From Nonomuraea coxensis DSM 45129 (GTDB lineage Bacteria > Actinomycetota > Actinomycetes > Streptosporangiales > Streptosporangiaceae): a stretch of 64,000 nt of DNA. Positions 9,506-18,662 of this stretch are shown here, one piece after another. The first letter of the stretch is position 1; every line of letters begins with the position of its first letter. The position numbers and the translations under genes are program-made. Under the pieces are notes generated by a model, which was not told where the DNA came from, did no database searches, and saw nothing but the letters and a program-made list of their open reading frames with translations. Location of the stretch: positions 3,390,501-3,454,500 of the forward strand of contig NZ_CP068985.1 in the NCBI RefSeq assembly GCF_019397265.1, read 5' to 3'.

Positions 9506-9511
9506 TAGGCT
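9506..9511 (+). promoter_or_regulatory. Leaderless-type -10 hexamer for polA
   Basis: TAGGCT lies exactly 6 nt before the polA GTG (positions -12 to -7), and no Shine-Dalgarno sequence precedes the start. This fits transcription beginning at the start codon. Confidence 0.5.
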
Positions 9512-9517
9512 GCGTAC

Positions 9518-12208
9518 GTGCCGAAGAGTGAAGTGACCCCCAGCCGTCCGTGCCTGCTGCTGCTTGACGGGCATTCCCTGGCTTATCGCGCCTTCTACGC
9601 GCTCAAGGACGCCAACCTCATGACCTCCGACGGTCAGCACACCGAGGCGGTCTACGGGTTCACCTCGATGCTGACCAACGTCCTGCGCGACGAGCGGCCG
9701 ACGCACGTCGCCGTGGCCTTCGACCGGTCCGAGCCCACGTTCCGGCACGAGGAATACGCCGACTACAAGGCCAACAGGAGCGAGACGCCGGAGGACTTCC
9801 GCGGCCAGATGCAGCTCATCTTCGAGCTGCTCGACACCCTGCGCATCCCGCGCCTGTCCAAGGCGGGCTTCGAGGCCGACGACATCATCGCCACGCTCGC
9901 CACCCGCGCGGCCGGGCAGGGGATGAACGTCCTCATCGTCACCGGCGACCGCGACGCGCTGCAACTCGTCAACGAGCACGTCACCGTCCTGATGACCCGG
10001 CGCGGCATCAGCGACATGACCCGGTTCACGCCCGAGGCCGTCGAGGAGAAATACGGCCTCACCCCGGTCCAGTATCCCGACTTCGCGGCGCTGCGCGGCG
10101 ACCCCAGCGACAACCTCCTCAGCATCCCCGGCGTGGGCGAGAAGACCGCCGCCAAGTGGGTGCGCGAGTTCGGCACGCTGACCGCGCTCGTCGACCGGGT
10201 CGACGAGGTCAAGGGCAAGGTCGGCGACAAGCTGCGCGACCACGTCGCCCAGGTGCTGATGAACCGCAGGCTCACCGAGCTGCTGCGCGACGTGCCGGTC
10301 GAGGCCGAGCTCGGCGAGCTCAGGCAGGGCGCGTGGGAGCGCGAGGAGGTCAACAAGCTGTTCGACACCCTGCAGATCCGCGGCGAGCTGCGCGAGCGGG
10401 TGTTCAAGGTGCTCGGCACCGGCGAGCAGGAGCCCGACCAGGGCTTCGAGGTCGAGACCGTGATCCTCGGCCCCGACCGGGTGGCCGGCTGGCTGGCCGC
10501 CATGCCGGAGGGCCGGGCCGGGCTCGCCGTCAAGGGCGTCTACGGCAGCGGCACCGGCCGCATCGACGCCCTCGCCGTCGCCTCGCCCGACGGCACCGCC
10601 GCCCACATCGACCTGGTCAAGCTCACCGAGGCCGACGAGGCGGCCCTGCGGGCCTGGCTGGCCGACGAGGGGCGGCCCAAGGCCGTCCACGACGCCAAGG
10701 GGCCGATGCTGGCCCTGTGGGCGCAGGGCATGGACCTGCGCGGCCTGAGCTGCGACACCGCGCTGGCCGCCTACCTCGCGATGCCCGGCCAGCGCACCTT
10801 CGCGCTCGAGGACCTCGCCCGCCGCTACCTCAACCGCGACCTGCGGGCCGAGGAGGAGTCCAGCGGGCAGGCCGCGCTGTTCGGCGACGACGAGGACGCC
10901 CCCGCCAAGGACCTCGCGCTGCGCGCCCACGTCGTGCGCGAGCTCGCCGAGGCGCTGGAGCGCTTCCTGACCGGGCGCGGCGGCACCCAGCTCCTCGACG
11001 ACGTCGAGCTGCCGCTGCTCACCGTGCTGGCCGAGATGGAGCGCGCGGGCATCGCGGTCGACAGCACCTACTTCACGGGGCTGGAGGCCGAGTTCGGCGC
11101 GGCCGTCAAGCACGCCGTGGAGGAGGCGCACCGCTCCGTGGGCGAGCAGTTCAACCTCGGCTCGCCCAAGCAGCTCCAGGAGATCCTCTTCACCCGCCTC
11201 AACCTGCCCAAGACGAAGAAGATCAAGACCGGCTACAGCACCGACGCCGACCAGCTCGCCTGGCTCGCCACGCAGACCGAGCACGAGCTGCCGACGATCA
11301 TGCTGCGCCACCGCGACCAGCAGAAGCTGCGCACCACGGTCGAGGGGCTGATCAAGGAGATCGCCGACGACGGGCGCATCCACACGACGTTCAACCAGAT
11401 CATCGCCGCGACCGGCCGGCTCTCCTCCGAGAAGCCCAACCTCCAGAACATCCCGATCCGCACCGCCGAGGGCCGCCGCATCCGGCAGGGCTTCACCGTC
11501 GGCGAGGGCTACGAGACGCTGCTCACGGCCGACTACAGCCAGATCGAGCTGCGCATCATGGCCCACCTGTCGGGCGACGAGTCGCTGATCGCCGCGTTCG
11601 AGTCCGGCCACGACTTCCACAAGGCCACCGCGGCCCGGGTGTTCGACCTGCCGCCCGAGCAGATCGACGGCGAGCTGCGGGCGCGCATCAAGGCCATGAA
11701 CTACGGCCTGGCCTACGGACTGTCCGACTTCGGGCTGTCCGGGCAGCTCAACATCCCGGTCGCCGAGGCGCGGGCGCTGAAGGAGGAATACTTCCAGGAG
11801 TTCGGCGGCGTGCGCGACTTCCTGCACGCCATCGTGGCGCAGGCCCGCGCCGACGGCTACACCGAGACGATCATGGGCCGCCGCCGCTACCTGCCCGACC
11901 TCACCAGCGACAACCGGCAGCGGCGCGAGATGGCCGAGCGGATGGCGCTCAACGCCCCGATCCAGGGCTCGGCGGCCGACATCATCAAGGTCGCCATGCT
12001 CCACGTGCACCAGGCCATCCGCGAGGAGGGGCTGGCCTCGCGGATGCTGCTGCAGGTGCACGACGAGCTGGTGTTCGAGGTGGCGCCGGGCGAGCTGGAG
12101 GCGCTCAGGCAGCTCGTGTGCGACCAGATGAACGCCGCCTACCACCTGCGGGTGCCGCTGGAGGTCTCGGTGGGCGTCGGCCGCACCTGGGAGGACGCCG
12201 GCCACTGA
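9518..12208 (+). CDS. polA: DNA polymerase I
   Basis: 896 residues. Residues 1-300 are the 5'-3' exonuclease/flap nuclease (LLLDGHSLAYRAFYAL, AFEADDIIATLA-type acidic sites, GVGEKTAAKWV helix-hairpin-helix). Residues about 315-500 are the 3'-5' exonuclease fold, but the first catalytic motif (normally D-x-E) reads GLAVKGVYGSG, so proofreading is probably lost, as in many Gram-positive enzymes. Residues 510-896 are the polymerase: motif A LLTADYSQIELRIMAHLSGDES, motif B around KAMNYGLAYG, motif C LLQVHDELVFEV. It fills gaps in replication and repair. The GTG start appears leaderless. Confidence 0.97.
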   Translation: MPKSEVTPSRPCLLLLDGHSLAYRAFYALKDANLMTSDGQHTEAVYGFTSMLTNVLRDERPTHVAVAFDRSEPTFRHEEYADYKANRSETPEDFRGQMQLIFELLDTLRIPRLSKAGFEADDIIATLATRAAGQGMNVLIVTGDRDALQLVNEHVTVLMTRRGISDMTRFTPEAVEEKYGLTPVQYPDFAALRGDPSDNLLSIPGVGEKTAAKWVREFGTLTALVDRVDEVKGKVGDKLRDHVAQVLMNRRLTELLRDVPVEAELGELRQGAWEREEVNKLFDTLQIRGELRERVFKVLGTGEQEPDQGFEVETVILGPDRVAGWLAAMPEGRAGLAVKGVYGSGTGRIDALAVASPDGTAAHIDLVKLTEADEAALRAWLADEGRPKAVHDAKGPMLALWAQGMDLRGLSCDTALAAYLAMPGQRTFALEDLARRYLNRDLRAEEESSGQAALFGDDEDAPAKDLALRAHVVRELAEALERFLTGRGGTQLLDDVELPLLTVLAEMERAGIAVDSTYFTGLEAEFGAAVKHAVEEAHRSVGEQFNLGSPKQLQEILFTRLNLPKTKKIKTGYSTDADQLAWLATQTEHELPTIMLRHRDQQKLRTTVEGLIKEIADDGRIHTTFNQIIAATGRLSSEKPNLQNIPIRTAEGRRIRQGFTVGEGYETLLTADYSQIELRIMAHLSGDESLIAAFESGHDFHKATAARVFDLPPEQIDGELRARIKAMNYGLAYGLSDFGLSGQLNIPVAEARALKEEYFQEFGGVRDFLHAIVAQARADGYTETIMGRRRYLPDLTSDNRQRREMAERMALNAPIQGSAADIIKVAMLHVHQAIREEGLASRMLLQVHDELVFEVAPGELEALRQLVCDQMNAAYHLRVPLEVSVGVGRTWEDAGH

Positions 12209-12227
12209 CCCCGCCGAGGGCCTTCGC

Positions 12228-12336
12228 GGCACGTCGCCTGCAGGGGCCCCTGGCGGCACCTCGCCTGCCGGGGACCCGGAGGATGGCGTGTTGCCTGCCG
12301 GGGGCCCGGAGGGGGCATGTCGCCCGGGGTCCCCGG
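12228..12336. repeat. Four degenerate 27-30 bp tandem repeats downstream of polA
   Basis: Units start at 12228, 12255, 12285 and 12314. Each contains GGC-(A/G)-(C/T)-G-T-like bases, then CGCCTGC and a GGGGNCCC core, so every unit can fold into its own GC hairpin (for example CAGGGGCCCCTG in unit 1). The block starts 20 bp after the polA stop and may serve as a multi-hairpin terminator. Confidence 0.6.
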
Positions 12337-12396
12337 TTTCCGTACAGATCTGGACTAGGGTGGAGTGTCGGCTTCCCCGAGCGGCACGGGAGTTCT

Positions 12397-13506
12397 GTGC
12401 GGTTACCAGCGTCCTCCACGAAGATCATCGGCATCGCGAACGTCGTCGTGGTCACCGTGGCGGTCATCGGACTCAGTGTCATGCCGGCGCAGGACCTCCC
12501 CCACGCCGGTCCGGCCTCCGCCGGCAAGGTCGAGCAGAGCCCGCCGTCCGCGGTCCCCGCCGACGTTCCTTCCACCCCTCCCGGGCAGCCGCCCGGAGTG
12601 GTGTCCACGCCCGAGTTCGCCCGGCAGGTGCGCGCCAACGAGGCGGGGATGGTGCCGGTCCTCATGTACCACCGCATCCTGCGCAAGCGGCTCGCCTCCA
12701 TCGACCGCACCCCCGGCCAGCTCAGGAAGGAGCTGGAACGGCTGGCCCGCGCCGGCTACGTGCCGATCACCGCCGCGGAGTTCGCCGCCGGCGACATCCA
12801 CGTGCCCGCCGGGCACTACCCGGTCGTGCTGACCTTCGACGACGGGCACCCGAGCCACTTCGCGCAGGACGCGAGCGGCAACCCGGCCCCCGGCACCGCG
12901 GTGGCGATCATCCAGGAGGTGGCCGCCCGCTACCCGTCATTCCGGCCGACCGCCACGTTCTGGGTCAACCACGAGCCGTTCGGGCTGCGCGACGAGGCCG
13001 GGCAGGCGGCCGCCGTGCGCTGGCTGACCGAGCACGGCTACGAGGTCGCCAACCACACCTGGAGCCATCCCAACCTCCGGGCCCTGCGCAAGCGCAAGGT
13101 CCGCGAGCAGATCGGCAGGATCGAGCGGCTGCTGAAGAAGCTCGGCGCGCCGCCGTCCCGCACGATGGCGCTGCCGTACGGGTCGATGCCGCACGGCAAG
13201 AAGGTCGCCAGGACCGGATCATGGGACGGGAACCGTTATGATTTCGCCGGCGTCTTCCTCGCCGGGGCCGAGCCCTCGGTTTCGCCCTACGCGAAAAAAT
13301 TCGACCGGGGCGCGATCCAGCGGATCCAGAGCAACGGCAAGAAGGGCGAGTGCCGCAAATGGTGCTCGCAGTACTGGCTGGATTGGCTGGACAAGCATCC
13401 CGGCAAGCGGTACGTCTCCGACGGGGACCCGGAGCGGATCTCCGTCCCACGGGCGCAGAGGGGTAATATCATCCCCAAGCGAGGGCTCCAGGTCATCGCG
13501 TACTGA
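12397..13506 (+). CDS. Membrane-anchored polysaccharide deacetylase (NodB/CE4 family)
   Basis: 369 residues from GTG at 12397 (GGGAG 4 nt upstream). A single N-terminal membrane segment (residues 10-28) is followed by a Pro-rich wall linker (40-70) and then the deacetylase domain. Motif 1 TFDDG is at 146-150 with the catalytic base and metal Asp, motif 2 HTWSH is at 220-224 with the metal histidines, and LPYGS-type motif 3 lies near 268. The enzyme should remove N-acetyl groups from peptidoglycan or another wall glycan outside the cell. Residues about 280-340 form an extra insertion with GECRKWC, a likely disulfide. Neighbours are polA and rpsA; I see no operon link. Confidence 0.87.
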   Translation: MRLPASSTKIIGIANVVVVTVAVIGLSVMPAQDLPHAGPASAGKVEQSPPSAVPADVPSTPPGQPPGVVSTPEFARQVRANEAGMVPVLMYHRILRKRLASIDRTPGQLRKELERLARAGYVPITAAEFAAGDIHVPAGHYPVVLTFDDGHPSHFAQDASGNPAPGTAVAIIQEVAARYPSFRPTATFWVNHEPFGLRDEAGQAAAVRWLTEHGYEVANHTWSHPNLRALRKRKVREQIGRIERLLKKLGAPPSRTMALPYGSMPHGKKVARTGSWDGNRYDFAGVFLAGAEPSVSPYAKKFDRGAIQRIQSNGKKGECRKWCSQYWLDWLDKHPGKRYVSDGDPERISVPRAQRGNIIPKRGLQVIAY

Positions 13507-13517
13507 CCTGCCTCGGA

Positions 13518-13546
13518 TTGACCCCGTGGGCTTGGTCTCATATGCT
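13518..13546 (+). promoter_or_regulatory. Sigma-70-type promoter for rpsA
   Basis: TTGACC (13518-13523), a 17-nt spacer and TATGCT (13541-13546), close to the housekeeping consensus. It leaves a leader of about 145 nt before the rpsA ATG, long enough for regulation by S1 itself. Confidence 0.65.
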
Positions 13547-13697
13547 GATCGCTGCGCTGTGGGCTCGCGCGCGCCTCAGACGGAGCGGGCTCGCGCTCGG
13601 TCACGTCGATGTCGTAATTCCTCGGCTTGATGCGGAAGAGGGCCTGCCGCGCGTCCGCCACATCGACATCCTGTCCGCGTTCGGAGCAATTCCACAC

Positions 13698-15176
13698 ATG
13701 ACGTCCAGCACTGAGGCCACCTCGAGCACCCCGCAGGTAGCGGTCAACGACATCGGGTCCGAGGAAGCCTTCCTCGCCGCGATCGACGAGACCATCAAGT
13801 ACTTCAACGACGGCGACATCGTCGAGGGCACCGTCGTCAAGGTCGATCGAGACGAGGTCCTTCTCGATATCGGCTACAAGACCGAGGGAGTCATCCCCTC
13901 GCGCGAGCTTTCGATCAAGCACGATGTCGACCCTGCTGACGTCGTGGAGGTCGGCGAACACGTCGAGGCCCTGGTTCTCCAGAAGGAGGACAAGGAGGGC
14001 CGCCTGATCCTGTCCAAGAAGCGCGCTCAGTACGAGCGCGCCTGGGGCACGATCGAGAAGATCAAGGACGAGGACGGCATCGTCACCGGCACCGTCATCG
14101 AGGTCGTCAAGGGTGGTCTCATCCTCGACATCGGCCTCCGTGGCTTCCTCCCGGCGTCCCTGGTCGAGATGCGACGGGTCCGCGACCTGCAGCCCTACGT
14201 CGGCCGTGAGCTCGAGGCGAAGATCATCGAGCTCGACAAGAACCGCAACAACGTGGTCCTGTCGCGCCGCGCCTGGCTCGAGCAGACGCAGTCGGAGGTC
14301 CGCCAGACCTTCCTCAACACCCTGCAGAAGGGTCAGGTCCGCAAGGGCGTCGTCTCCTCGATCGTCAACTTCGGCGCGTTCGTGGACCTCGGCGGCGTCG
14401 ACGGCCTGGTCCACGTGTCCGAGCTGTCCTGGAAGCACATCGACCACCCCTCCGAGGTCGTCGAGGTCGGCCAGGAGGTCACGGTCGAGGTCCTCGACGT
14501 CGACATGGAGCGCGAGCGCGTCTCCCTGTCGCTCAAGGCCACCCAGGAAGACCCGTGGCAGCAGTTCGCCCGCACCCACCAGATCGGCCAGGTCGTGCCG
14601 GGCCGCGTCACCAAGCTGGTGCCGTTCGGCGCGTTCGTCCGGGTCGAGGAGGGCATCGAGGGTCTGGTCCACATCTCCGAGCTGGCCGAGCGCCACGTGG
14701 AGATCCCGGAGCAGGTCGTCCAGGTCGGCGACGAGATCTTTGTCAAGATCATCGACATCGACCTCGACCGTCGCCGCATCAGCCTCTCGCTGAAGCAGGC
14801 CAACGAGGGCGTGGGCGCCGAGGTCGAGTTCGACCCGACGCTCTACGGCATGGCCGCGACCTACGACGACCAGGGCAACTACATCTACCCCGAGGGCTTC
14901 GACCCGGAGACCGGCGAGTGGCTCGAAGGCTTCGACAAGCAGCGTGAGGAGTGGGAGCGGCAGTACGCCGAGGCCCAGCAGCGCTTCGAGGCCCACCGCA
15001 AGCAGATCGAGGAGGCCCGCAAGGCCGAGGCCGAGGCCGGCGAGGGCGCTCCGACGTCCTACGGCGGCGAGACCCCGGCTCAGCAGAGCTCCTCGTCCGC
15101 TCCGGCCAGCGGCGCGCTCGCCTCGGACGAGGCGCTCGCGGCCCTGCGCGAGAAGCTCGCGGGCGGCCAGAGCTGA
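13698..15176 (+). CDS. rpsA: 30S ribosomal protein S1
   Basis: 492 residues with four S1/OB repeats. They begin near GDIVEGTVVKVDRDEVLLDIG (37), GIVTGTVIEVVKGGLILDIG (130), GQVRKGVVSSIVNFGAFVDLGG (214) and GQVVPGRVTKLVPFGAFVRVEEG (299). The actinobacterial S1 is shorter than the six-repeat E. coli form, and the acidic Gln/Glu-rich tail after 400 fits that type. It captures mRNA on the 30S subunit. The start is ATG at 13698, with GGAG 11 nt upstream and the conserved ENDIGSEEAFLAAID-like opening. Upstream in-frame codons to 13518 overlap the promoter and are not used. Codon use is strongly biased, as expected for a highly expressed gene. Confidence 0.97.
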   Translation: MTSSTEATSSTPQVAVNDIGSEEAFLAAIDETIKYFNDGDIVEGTVVKVDRDEVLLDIGYKTEGVIPSRELSIKHDVDPADVVEVGEHVEALVLQKEDKEGRLILSKKRAQYERAWGTIEKIKDEDGIVTGTVIEVVKGGLILDIGLRGFLPASLVEMRRVRDLQPYVGRELEAKIIELDKNRNNVVLSRRAWLEQTQSEVRQTFLNTLQKGQVRKGVVSSIVNFGAFVDLGGVDGLVHVSELSWKHIDHPSEVVEVGQEVTVEVLDVDMERERVSLSLKATQEDPWQQFARTHQIGQVVPGRVTKLVPFGAFVRVEEGIEGLVHISELAERHVEIPEQVVQVGDEIFVKIIDIDLDRRRISLSLKQANEGVGAEVEFDPTLYGMAATYDDQGNYIYPEGFDPETGEWLEGFDKQREEWERQYAEAQQRFEAHRKQIEEARKAEAEAGEGAPTSYGGETPAQQSSSSAPASGALASDEALAALREKLAGGQS

Positions 15177-15204
15177 GGCTCTGTCCCCAGGAGTAGGCGG
15201 TAAA

Positions 15205-15238
15205 CGAAAGCCCCGCACGGGTTCGTGCGGGGCTTTCG
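15205..15238 (+). terminator. rpsA terminator
   Basis: Perfect 15-bp stem: CGAAAGCCCCGCACG, loop GGTT, then CGTGCGGGGCTTTCG. It starts 28 bp after the rpsA stop codon. Confidence 0.9.
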
Positions 15239-15328
15239 CGTGTCCGGGCGGCGATCTGTGCGATGTGCTGCGCTCCTGGGAGTCATTGCGGAACGTGGCT
15301 TGCCGCATGGCTCCCTACCGTTCGTCCC

Positions 15329-16498
15329 ATGACTGAGACGATCACTCCGTTCCGCATCGACATTCCCCAAGCCGACCTTGACGACCTGCGCGAGCGGCTG
15401 CGGCGCACCCGCTGGGCCCGTCAGCTCCCCGGCGGCTGGGACCGCGGGGTGCCCGTGGCCCACCTGCGTGAGCTGGCCGAACACTGGGCCGAGAGCTTCG
15501 ACTGGCGGGCCCAGGAGGCCAGGCTCAACGCCTTCCCGCAGTTCACGACCGACATCGACGGCCAGCGGGTGCACTTCCTGCACGTACGCTCGCCGGAGCC
15601 GCACGCGCTGCCGCTGATCGTCACGCACAGCTGGCCGAGCTCGGTCGCCGAACTGCTCGACGTGCTCGGCCCGCTCACCGACCCGCGCGCCCACGGGCTC
15701 GACCCCGCGCTCGCCTTCCACGTCGTCGCGCCGTCCCTGCCCGGCTTCGCCTTCTCGGCGTTCCCCGAGCCCGCGGACGAGCGGCCCTGGAGCGTCGACC
15801 GGGTCGCCCGCACCTGGGCCGAGCTCATGCGCCGCCTCGGCCACGACCGCTACGGAGCCCACGGCAACGACGCCGGCGCGCTGGTCACGGCCCGGCTCGC
15901 CGCCCTCGACCCCGAGCACGTCACCGGGGCGGTCATCACCTCCGGCCTCGGCATCCCCACCGGCGACCCCGCCGAGCTCGAAGGGGCGAGCCAGGAGGAG
16001 CTGAGCTGGCTCAAGACGCTGGGGGAGCGGATGGCCGGCGGCAGCGGGTACGGCCCCTACCTGGCGAGCCGGCCCCAGACGCTCGCCCACGGGTTCGCCG
16101 ACTCGCCGGTGGCGCAGCTGGCGTACCTGGTGGAGCGGTTCAAGGAGTTCGACGGCTGGCCCGAGCGGAACGGCCCGGTCGCCGAGCCGATCGGCCGCGA
16201 CCTGCTGCTCACCACCGCCAGCCTGTACTGGTTCACCGGCACCGGCGGGTCGTCGTCTTGGACGTACTACGAGGGCGCCGCCGGCATGCCCGTCGACCAG
16301 CGGGACGTGCCCACCGGAGCCACGCACGGCGGCCCCGCCCTGCTGCGCCGCATCGCCGAGCGCGGCAACGACGTCGTGTACTGGGGTGACGGGGAGAGCC
16401 CGAGCCACATGGTGGCCATGGCCGCCCCCGAATCGGTCGTGACCGGCGTACGGGAGTTCTTCCAGGTCCTGCTCCGGCGCTCGGCGCCCGGCCGGTAG
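15329..16498 (+). CDS. Epoxide hydrolase (alpha/beta hydrolase with EHN domain)
   Basis: 389 residues. The first 110 match the epoxide hydrolase N-terminal domain (FRIDIPQADLDDLRERLRRTRW at residues 8-29). An alpha/beta hydrolase core follows, with HSWP forming the oxyanion region near 100, the nucleophile Asp181 in HGNDAG, and a C-terminal catalytic His in SPSHMVAM. It should open an epoxide with water through a covalent ester. The ATG at 15329 begins the conserved domain; TACCGT lies 7 nt upstream and there is no ribosome binding site, so it may be leaderless. A GNAT gene begins 9 bp after the stop. In mycobacteria coaE follows rpsA directly, so these two genes look inserted. Confidence 0.9.
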   Translation: MTETITPFRIDIPQADLDDLRERLRRTRWARQLPGGWDRGVPVAHLRELAEHWAESFDWRAQEARLNAFPQFTTDIDGQRVHFLHVRSPEPHALPLIVTHSWPSSVAELLDVLGPLTDPRAHGLDPALAFHVVAPSLPGFAFSAFPEPADERPWSVDRVARTWAELMRRLGHDRYGAHGNDAGALVTARLAALDPEHVTGAVITSGLGIPTGDPAELEGASQEELSWLKTLGERMAGGSGYGPYLASRPQTLAHGFADSPVAQLAYLVERFKEFDGWPERNGPVAEPIGRDLLLTTASLYWFTGTGGSSSWTYYEGAAGMPVDQRDVPTGATHGGPALLRRIAERGNDVVYWGDGESPSHMVAMAAPESVVTGVREFFQVLLRRSAPGR

Positions 16499-16501
16499 GG
16501 T
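16496..16501 (+). promoter_or_regulatory. Leaderless-type -10 hexamer for the GNAT gene
   Basis: TAGGGT ends 6 nt before the GTG at 16508 and overlaps the stop codon of the epoxide hydrolase gene. Confidence 0.4.
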
Positions 16502-16507
16502 GGCGGC

Positions 16508-16981
16508 GTGATGATCGAGCGGGCGGTGCCGGCGGACGCCGGGGAGATCCTCACCGTGCAGCGGGCGGCCTACGTGAGCGAGGCCCAGCTCTACGGCGAC
16601 CCCTACATCCCGCCGCTGGTCGAGTCGCTGGAGCAGCTTCGCAAGGCCATCGAGGGCGCCGTCGTGCTCAAGGCGCTCGACGGTGACCGCCGCATCGTCG
16701 GCGCCGTACGCGGCCAGCTCTCCGGCACCACCTGCCTGGTCGGCCGGCTGGTCGTCGTCCCCGACCGGCAGGGGCAGGGCCTCGGCACGGCGCTGCTGCG
16801 GGCGCTGCACGAGCAGGTGCCGCAGGCCACCGCGTTCGACCTGTTCACCGGGCACCTGTCGGCGGGCAACCTCAAGCTCTACCGTCGGCTGGGCTACCGG
16901 GAGACGCACCGTGAGCGGATGGACGACCACCTGACGATGGTCCACCTGCGCAGGGAGCCGGAGCCCGGGCCCGTAGCCTGA
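16508..16981 (+). CDS. GNAT-family N-acetyltransferase
   Basis: 157 residues with a single GNAT domain. The acetyl-CoA pyrophosphate loop is visible as VVVPDRQGQGLGTALLRAL (residues 80-98), followed by the AFDLFTGHLSAGNLKLYRRLGY strand-helix-strand that ends most GNAT folds. The acceptor substrate cannot be predicted. The start is GTG at 16508; an ATG directly follows as codon 2 and could be used instead. It lies between an epoxide hydrolase (9-bp gap) and coaE, all on the plus strand. Confidence 0.9.
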   Translation: MMIERAVPADAGEILTVQRAAYVSEAQLYGDPYIPPLVESLEQLRKAIEGAVVLKALDGDRRIVGAVRGQLSGTTCLVGRLVVVPDRQGQGLGTALLRALHEQVPQATAFDLFTGHLSAGNLKLYRRLGYRETHRERMDDHLTMVHLRREPEPGPVA

Positions 16982-17019
16982 GCCGGCCGTCCGGTCGTGC
17001 GCGGTCCGCGCATCGTGGA

Positions 17020-17025
17020 TAGGCT
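17020..17025 (+). promoter_or_regulatory. Leaderless-type -10 hexamer for coaE
   Basis: TAGGCT, identical to the hexamer before polA and at the same distance (6 nt) from the GTG start at 17032. No ribosome binding site is visible. Confidence 0.5.
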
Positions 17026-17031
17026 GCACCG

Positions 17032-17634
17032 GTGCTGAAGATTGGGCTCACCGGCGGCATCGGATCCGGCAAGAGTGAGGTGTCCAGGCGGCTCGCGGCT
17101 CATGGCGCGGTCGTGATCGACGCCGACAAGATCGCGCGCGAGGTCGTCGAGCCCGGCACGGCCGGGCTGGCACGGGTGGTCACGGCCTTCGGCGAGGAGG
17201 TGCTCCGCCCCGACGGGGCCCTCGACCGCGAGAAGCTGGGCTCGATCGTCTTCGCCGACTCCCAGAAGCTGGCCGTGCTCAACGGCATCGTGCATCCGCT
17301 CGTGGGGGAGCGGGTGGCGCGGTTGCAGGCGGACGCGCCCGGCGACGCCGTCGTGGTCTACGACGTGCCGCTGCTGGCCGAGAACAAACTCGCCCCCATG
17401 TACGACGTCGTGATCGTCGTGGACGCGGCCGACGAGGTGCGCATCCAGCGGCTCGCCGAGCACCGCGGCATGGCGGAGGCCGACGCCAAGGCCCGCATCG
17501 CCGCCCAGGCGAGCCGGGAGGACCGGCTGGCGGTCGCCGACGTCGTCATCGTGAACGAAGGATCGCTGGAGGAGCTGGACGCGCGGGTGACCGAGGTCTG
17601 GGCCGACCTGCTCCAGCGGGCCGCCCGCGGCTGA
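17032..17634 (+). CDS. coaE: Dephospho-CoA kinase
   Basis: 200 residues. P-loop [17 protein letters not shown] at residues 5-21, the CoA-binding DADKIAREV, the acceptor-lid segment [16 protein letters not shown] near 107-122, and the LID-type arginine [21 protein letters not shown]. It phosphorylates the ribose 3'-hydroxyl of dephospho-CoA, the last step of CoA synthesis, in the cytoplasm. Mycobacterial homologues carry a C-terminal GrpB-like domain; this one is the short bacterial form. It marks the left edge of the accessory block that separates it from uvrB. Confidence 0.95.
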   Translation: MLKIGLTGGIGSGKSEVSRRLAAHGAVVIDADKIAREVVEPGTAGLARVVTAFGEEVLRPDGALDREKLGSIVFADSQKLAVLNGIVHPLVGERVARLQADAPGDAVVVYDVPLLAENKLAPMYDVVIVVDAADEVRIQRLAEHRGMAEADAKARIAAQASREDRLAVADVVIVNEGSLEELDARVTEVWADLLQRAARG

Positions 17635-17695
17635 CCGGACAGGGGTCCGGGCGCGGGGCCTGGCGGGGTCGTCGCGCCGGCTGGGCTCTTGGTGG

Positions 17696-18592
17696 TCAGG
17701 AGGTCCCGTCGGCGGCTGCCTGGCCGTTGAGGCTGCCGGGGACCTGCGGGGCCGGGGTGAGTGTGGCGGCGGTGTCCGGGGCCGTCGTGGTGGACGTGGG
17801 GGCGGGGGTTCCGGAGTCGTCCCCGGTGCCCATGACCACGGCGCTGCGACGTGGGCGTACCGGCTGGGGGCGGATCGCGCGCGGGCGGGCGGTGCGGGTG
17901 CGCTGGCTGCGGGCCGCCTGTGGCCGTACGGCGCCCGGCGTGGTCGGGTAGGTCGTCGCGGTCGCGACCGGTTGCGGCGACAGCCGCGACGGAGGCGGCG
18001 TGACGGGCGCGGGCGGCGTGGTGACGGGCGCGGCGTCCACGACCGGCGGCGCGGTGGCCGACGCGGGCGCGGTGGCGGCGGGGCTGCGGCGCAGCGCCGC
18101 GGCGGGTGGCGTCGGCGGCACCGATCCCGGGTGGGGCACGGGGTCCAGCGTGGTGCGGAACGCCGGGACGCCGATCAGCGCCCCGGCCAGGGTCAGCAGC
18201 ACCACGCCCACGGCCACGGCGGCCGTCTTGGCGGCCTGCGAGCGCCCCTCACCCTTCCGGTTGGTGTCGGTGCCAGGCCGCTGCGGCCACGGCAACGGTC
18301 CGGCGGCCCGTTTCGGCATGACCTCCCGCCCATCGGGAAGCTCACCCGCCGCCTCGGCAAGCCCCGCGTCACCCGGCCCGTCCTGGCCCGGCCCGGCCTG
18401 GCCCGGCCCGTCCTGGTGCGGCGGGTTCTGGGTCGGGCCGTGCTCGTTGGGTGTGCGGTTGCTGCGGGCCTGCGGAGTTCCGGCGGTGTGGGCGGGGTCG
18501 GCCGCCTGCGCGGGGAGGTCGCGGCCGCCGGTCACGAGCCCAGCCCTTGGCAGGTAACCATGCTCCATCCCCTTCACGATGCTCCGCGCCAC
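17696..18592 (-). CDS. Proline-rich single-pass membrane protein of unknown function
   Basis: Up to 298 residues. Residues 1-118 are low-complexity and hydrophilic, with repeated GPGQ-type steps. One membrane segment follows (TAAVAVGVVLLTLAGALIGV, about 122-141), then a long Pro/Ala/Thr tail with basic patches (RTRTARPRAIRPQPVRPRR) that would lie outside the cell or in the wall. I recognise no domain. The start is uncertain: GTG at 18592 gives the full length, while ATG at 18319 has GGAGG just 2 nt upstream and keeps the membrane segment. The biased composition makes it less certain than its neighbours. Confidence 0.55.
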   Translation of the reverse strand: MARSIVKGMEHGYLPRAGLVTGGRDLPAQAADPAHTAGTPQARSNRTPNEHGPTQNPPHQDGPGQAGPGQDGPGDAGLAEAAGELPDGREVMPKRAAGPLPWPQRPGTDTNRKGEGRSQAAKTAAVAVGVVLLTLAGALIGVPAFRTTLDPVPHPGSVPPTPPAAALRRSPAATAPASATAPPVVDAAPVTTPPAPVTPPPSRLSPQPVATATTYPTTPGAVRPQAARSQRTRTARPRAIRPQPVRPRRSAVVMGTGDDSGTPAPTSTTTAPDTAATLTPAPQVPGSLNGQAAADGTS

Positions 18593-18662
18593 CGAAACGA
18601 TCTAGCCCAGGATCCTCCCACAGTCCGGTGGCGGAGCGCGGCAATCGCGGCAAAAGGGGCGT

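Noticed and set aside
9452-12259. 935-codon open frame opposite polA
   Set aside because: It mirrors the codon structure of polA in a very GC-rich genome, has low-complexity composition and no recognisable domain.
12228-12336. CRISPR-like repeats after polA
   Set aside because: Units are degenerate and contiguous, with no spacers; more like a terminator block.
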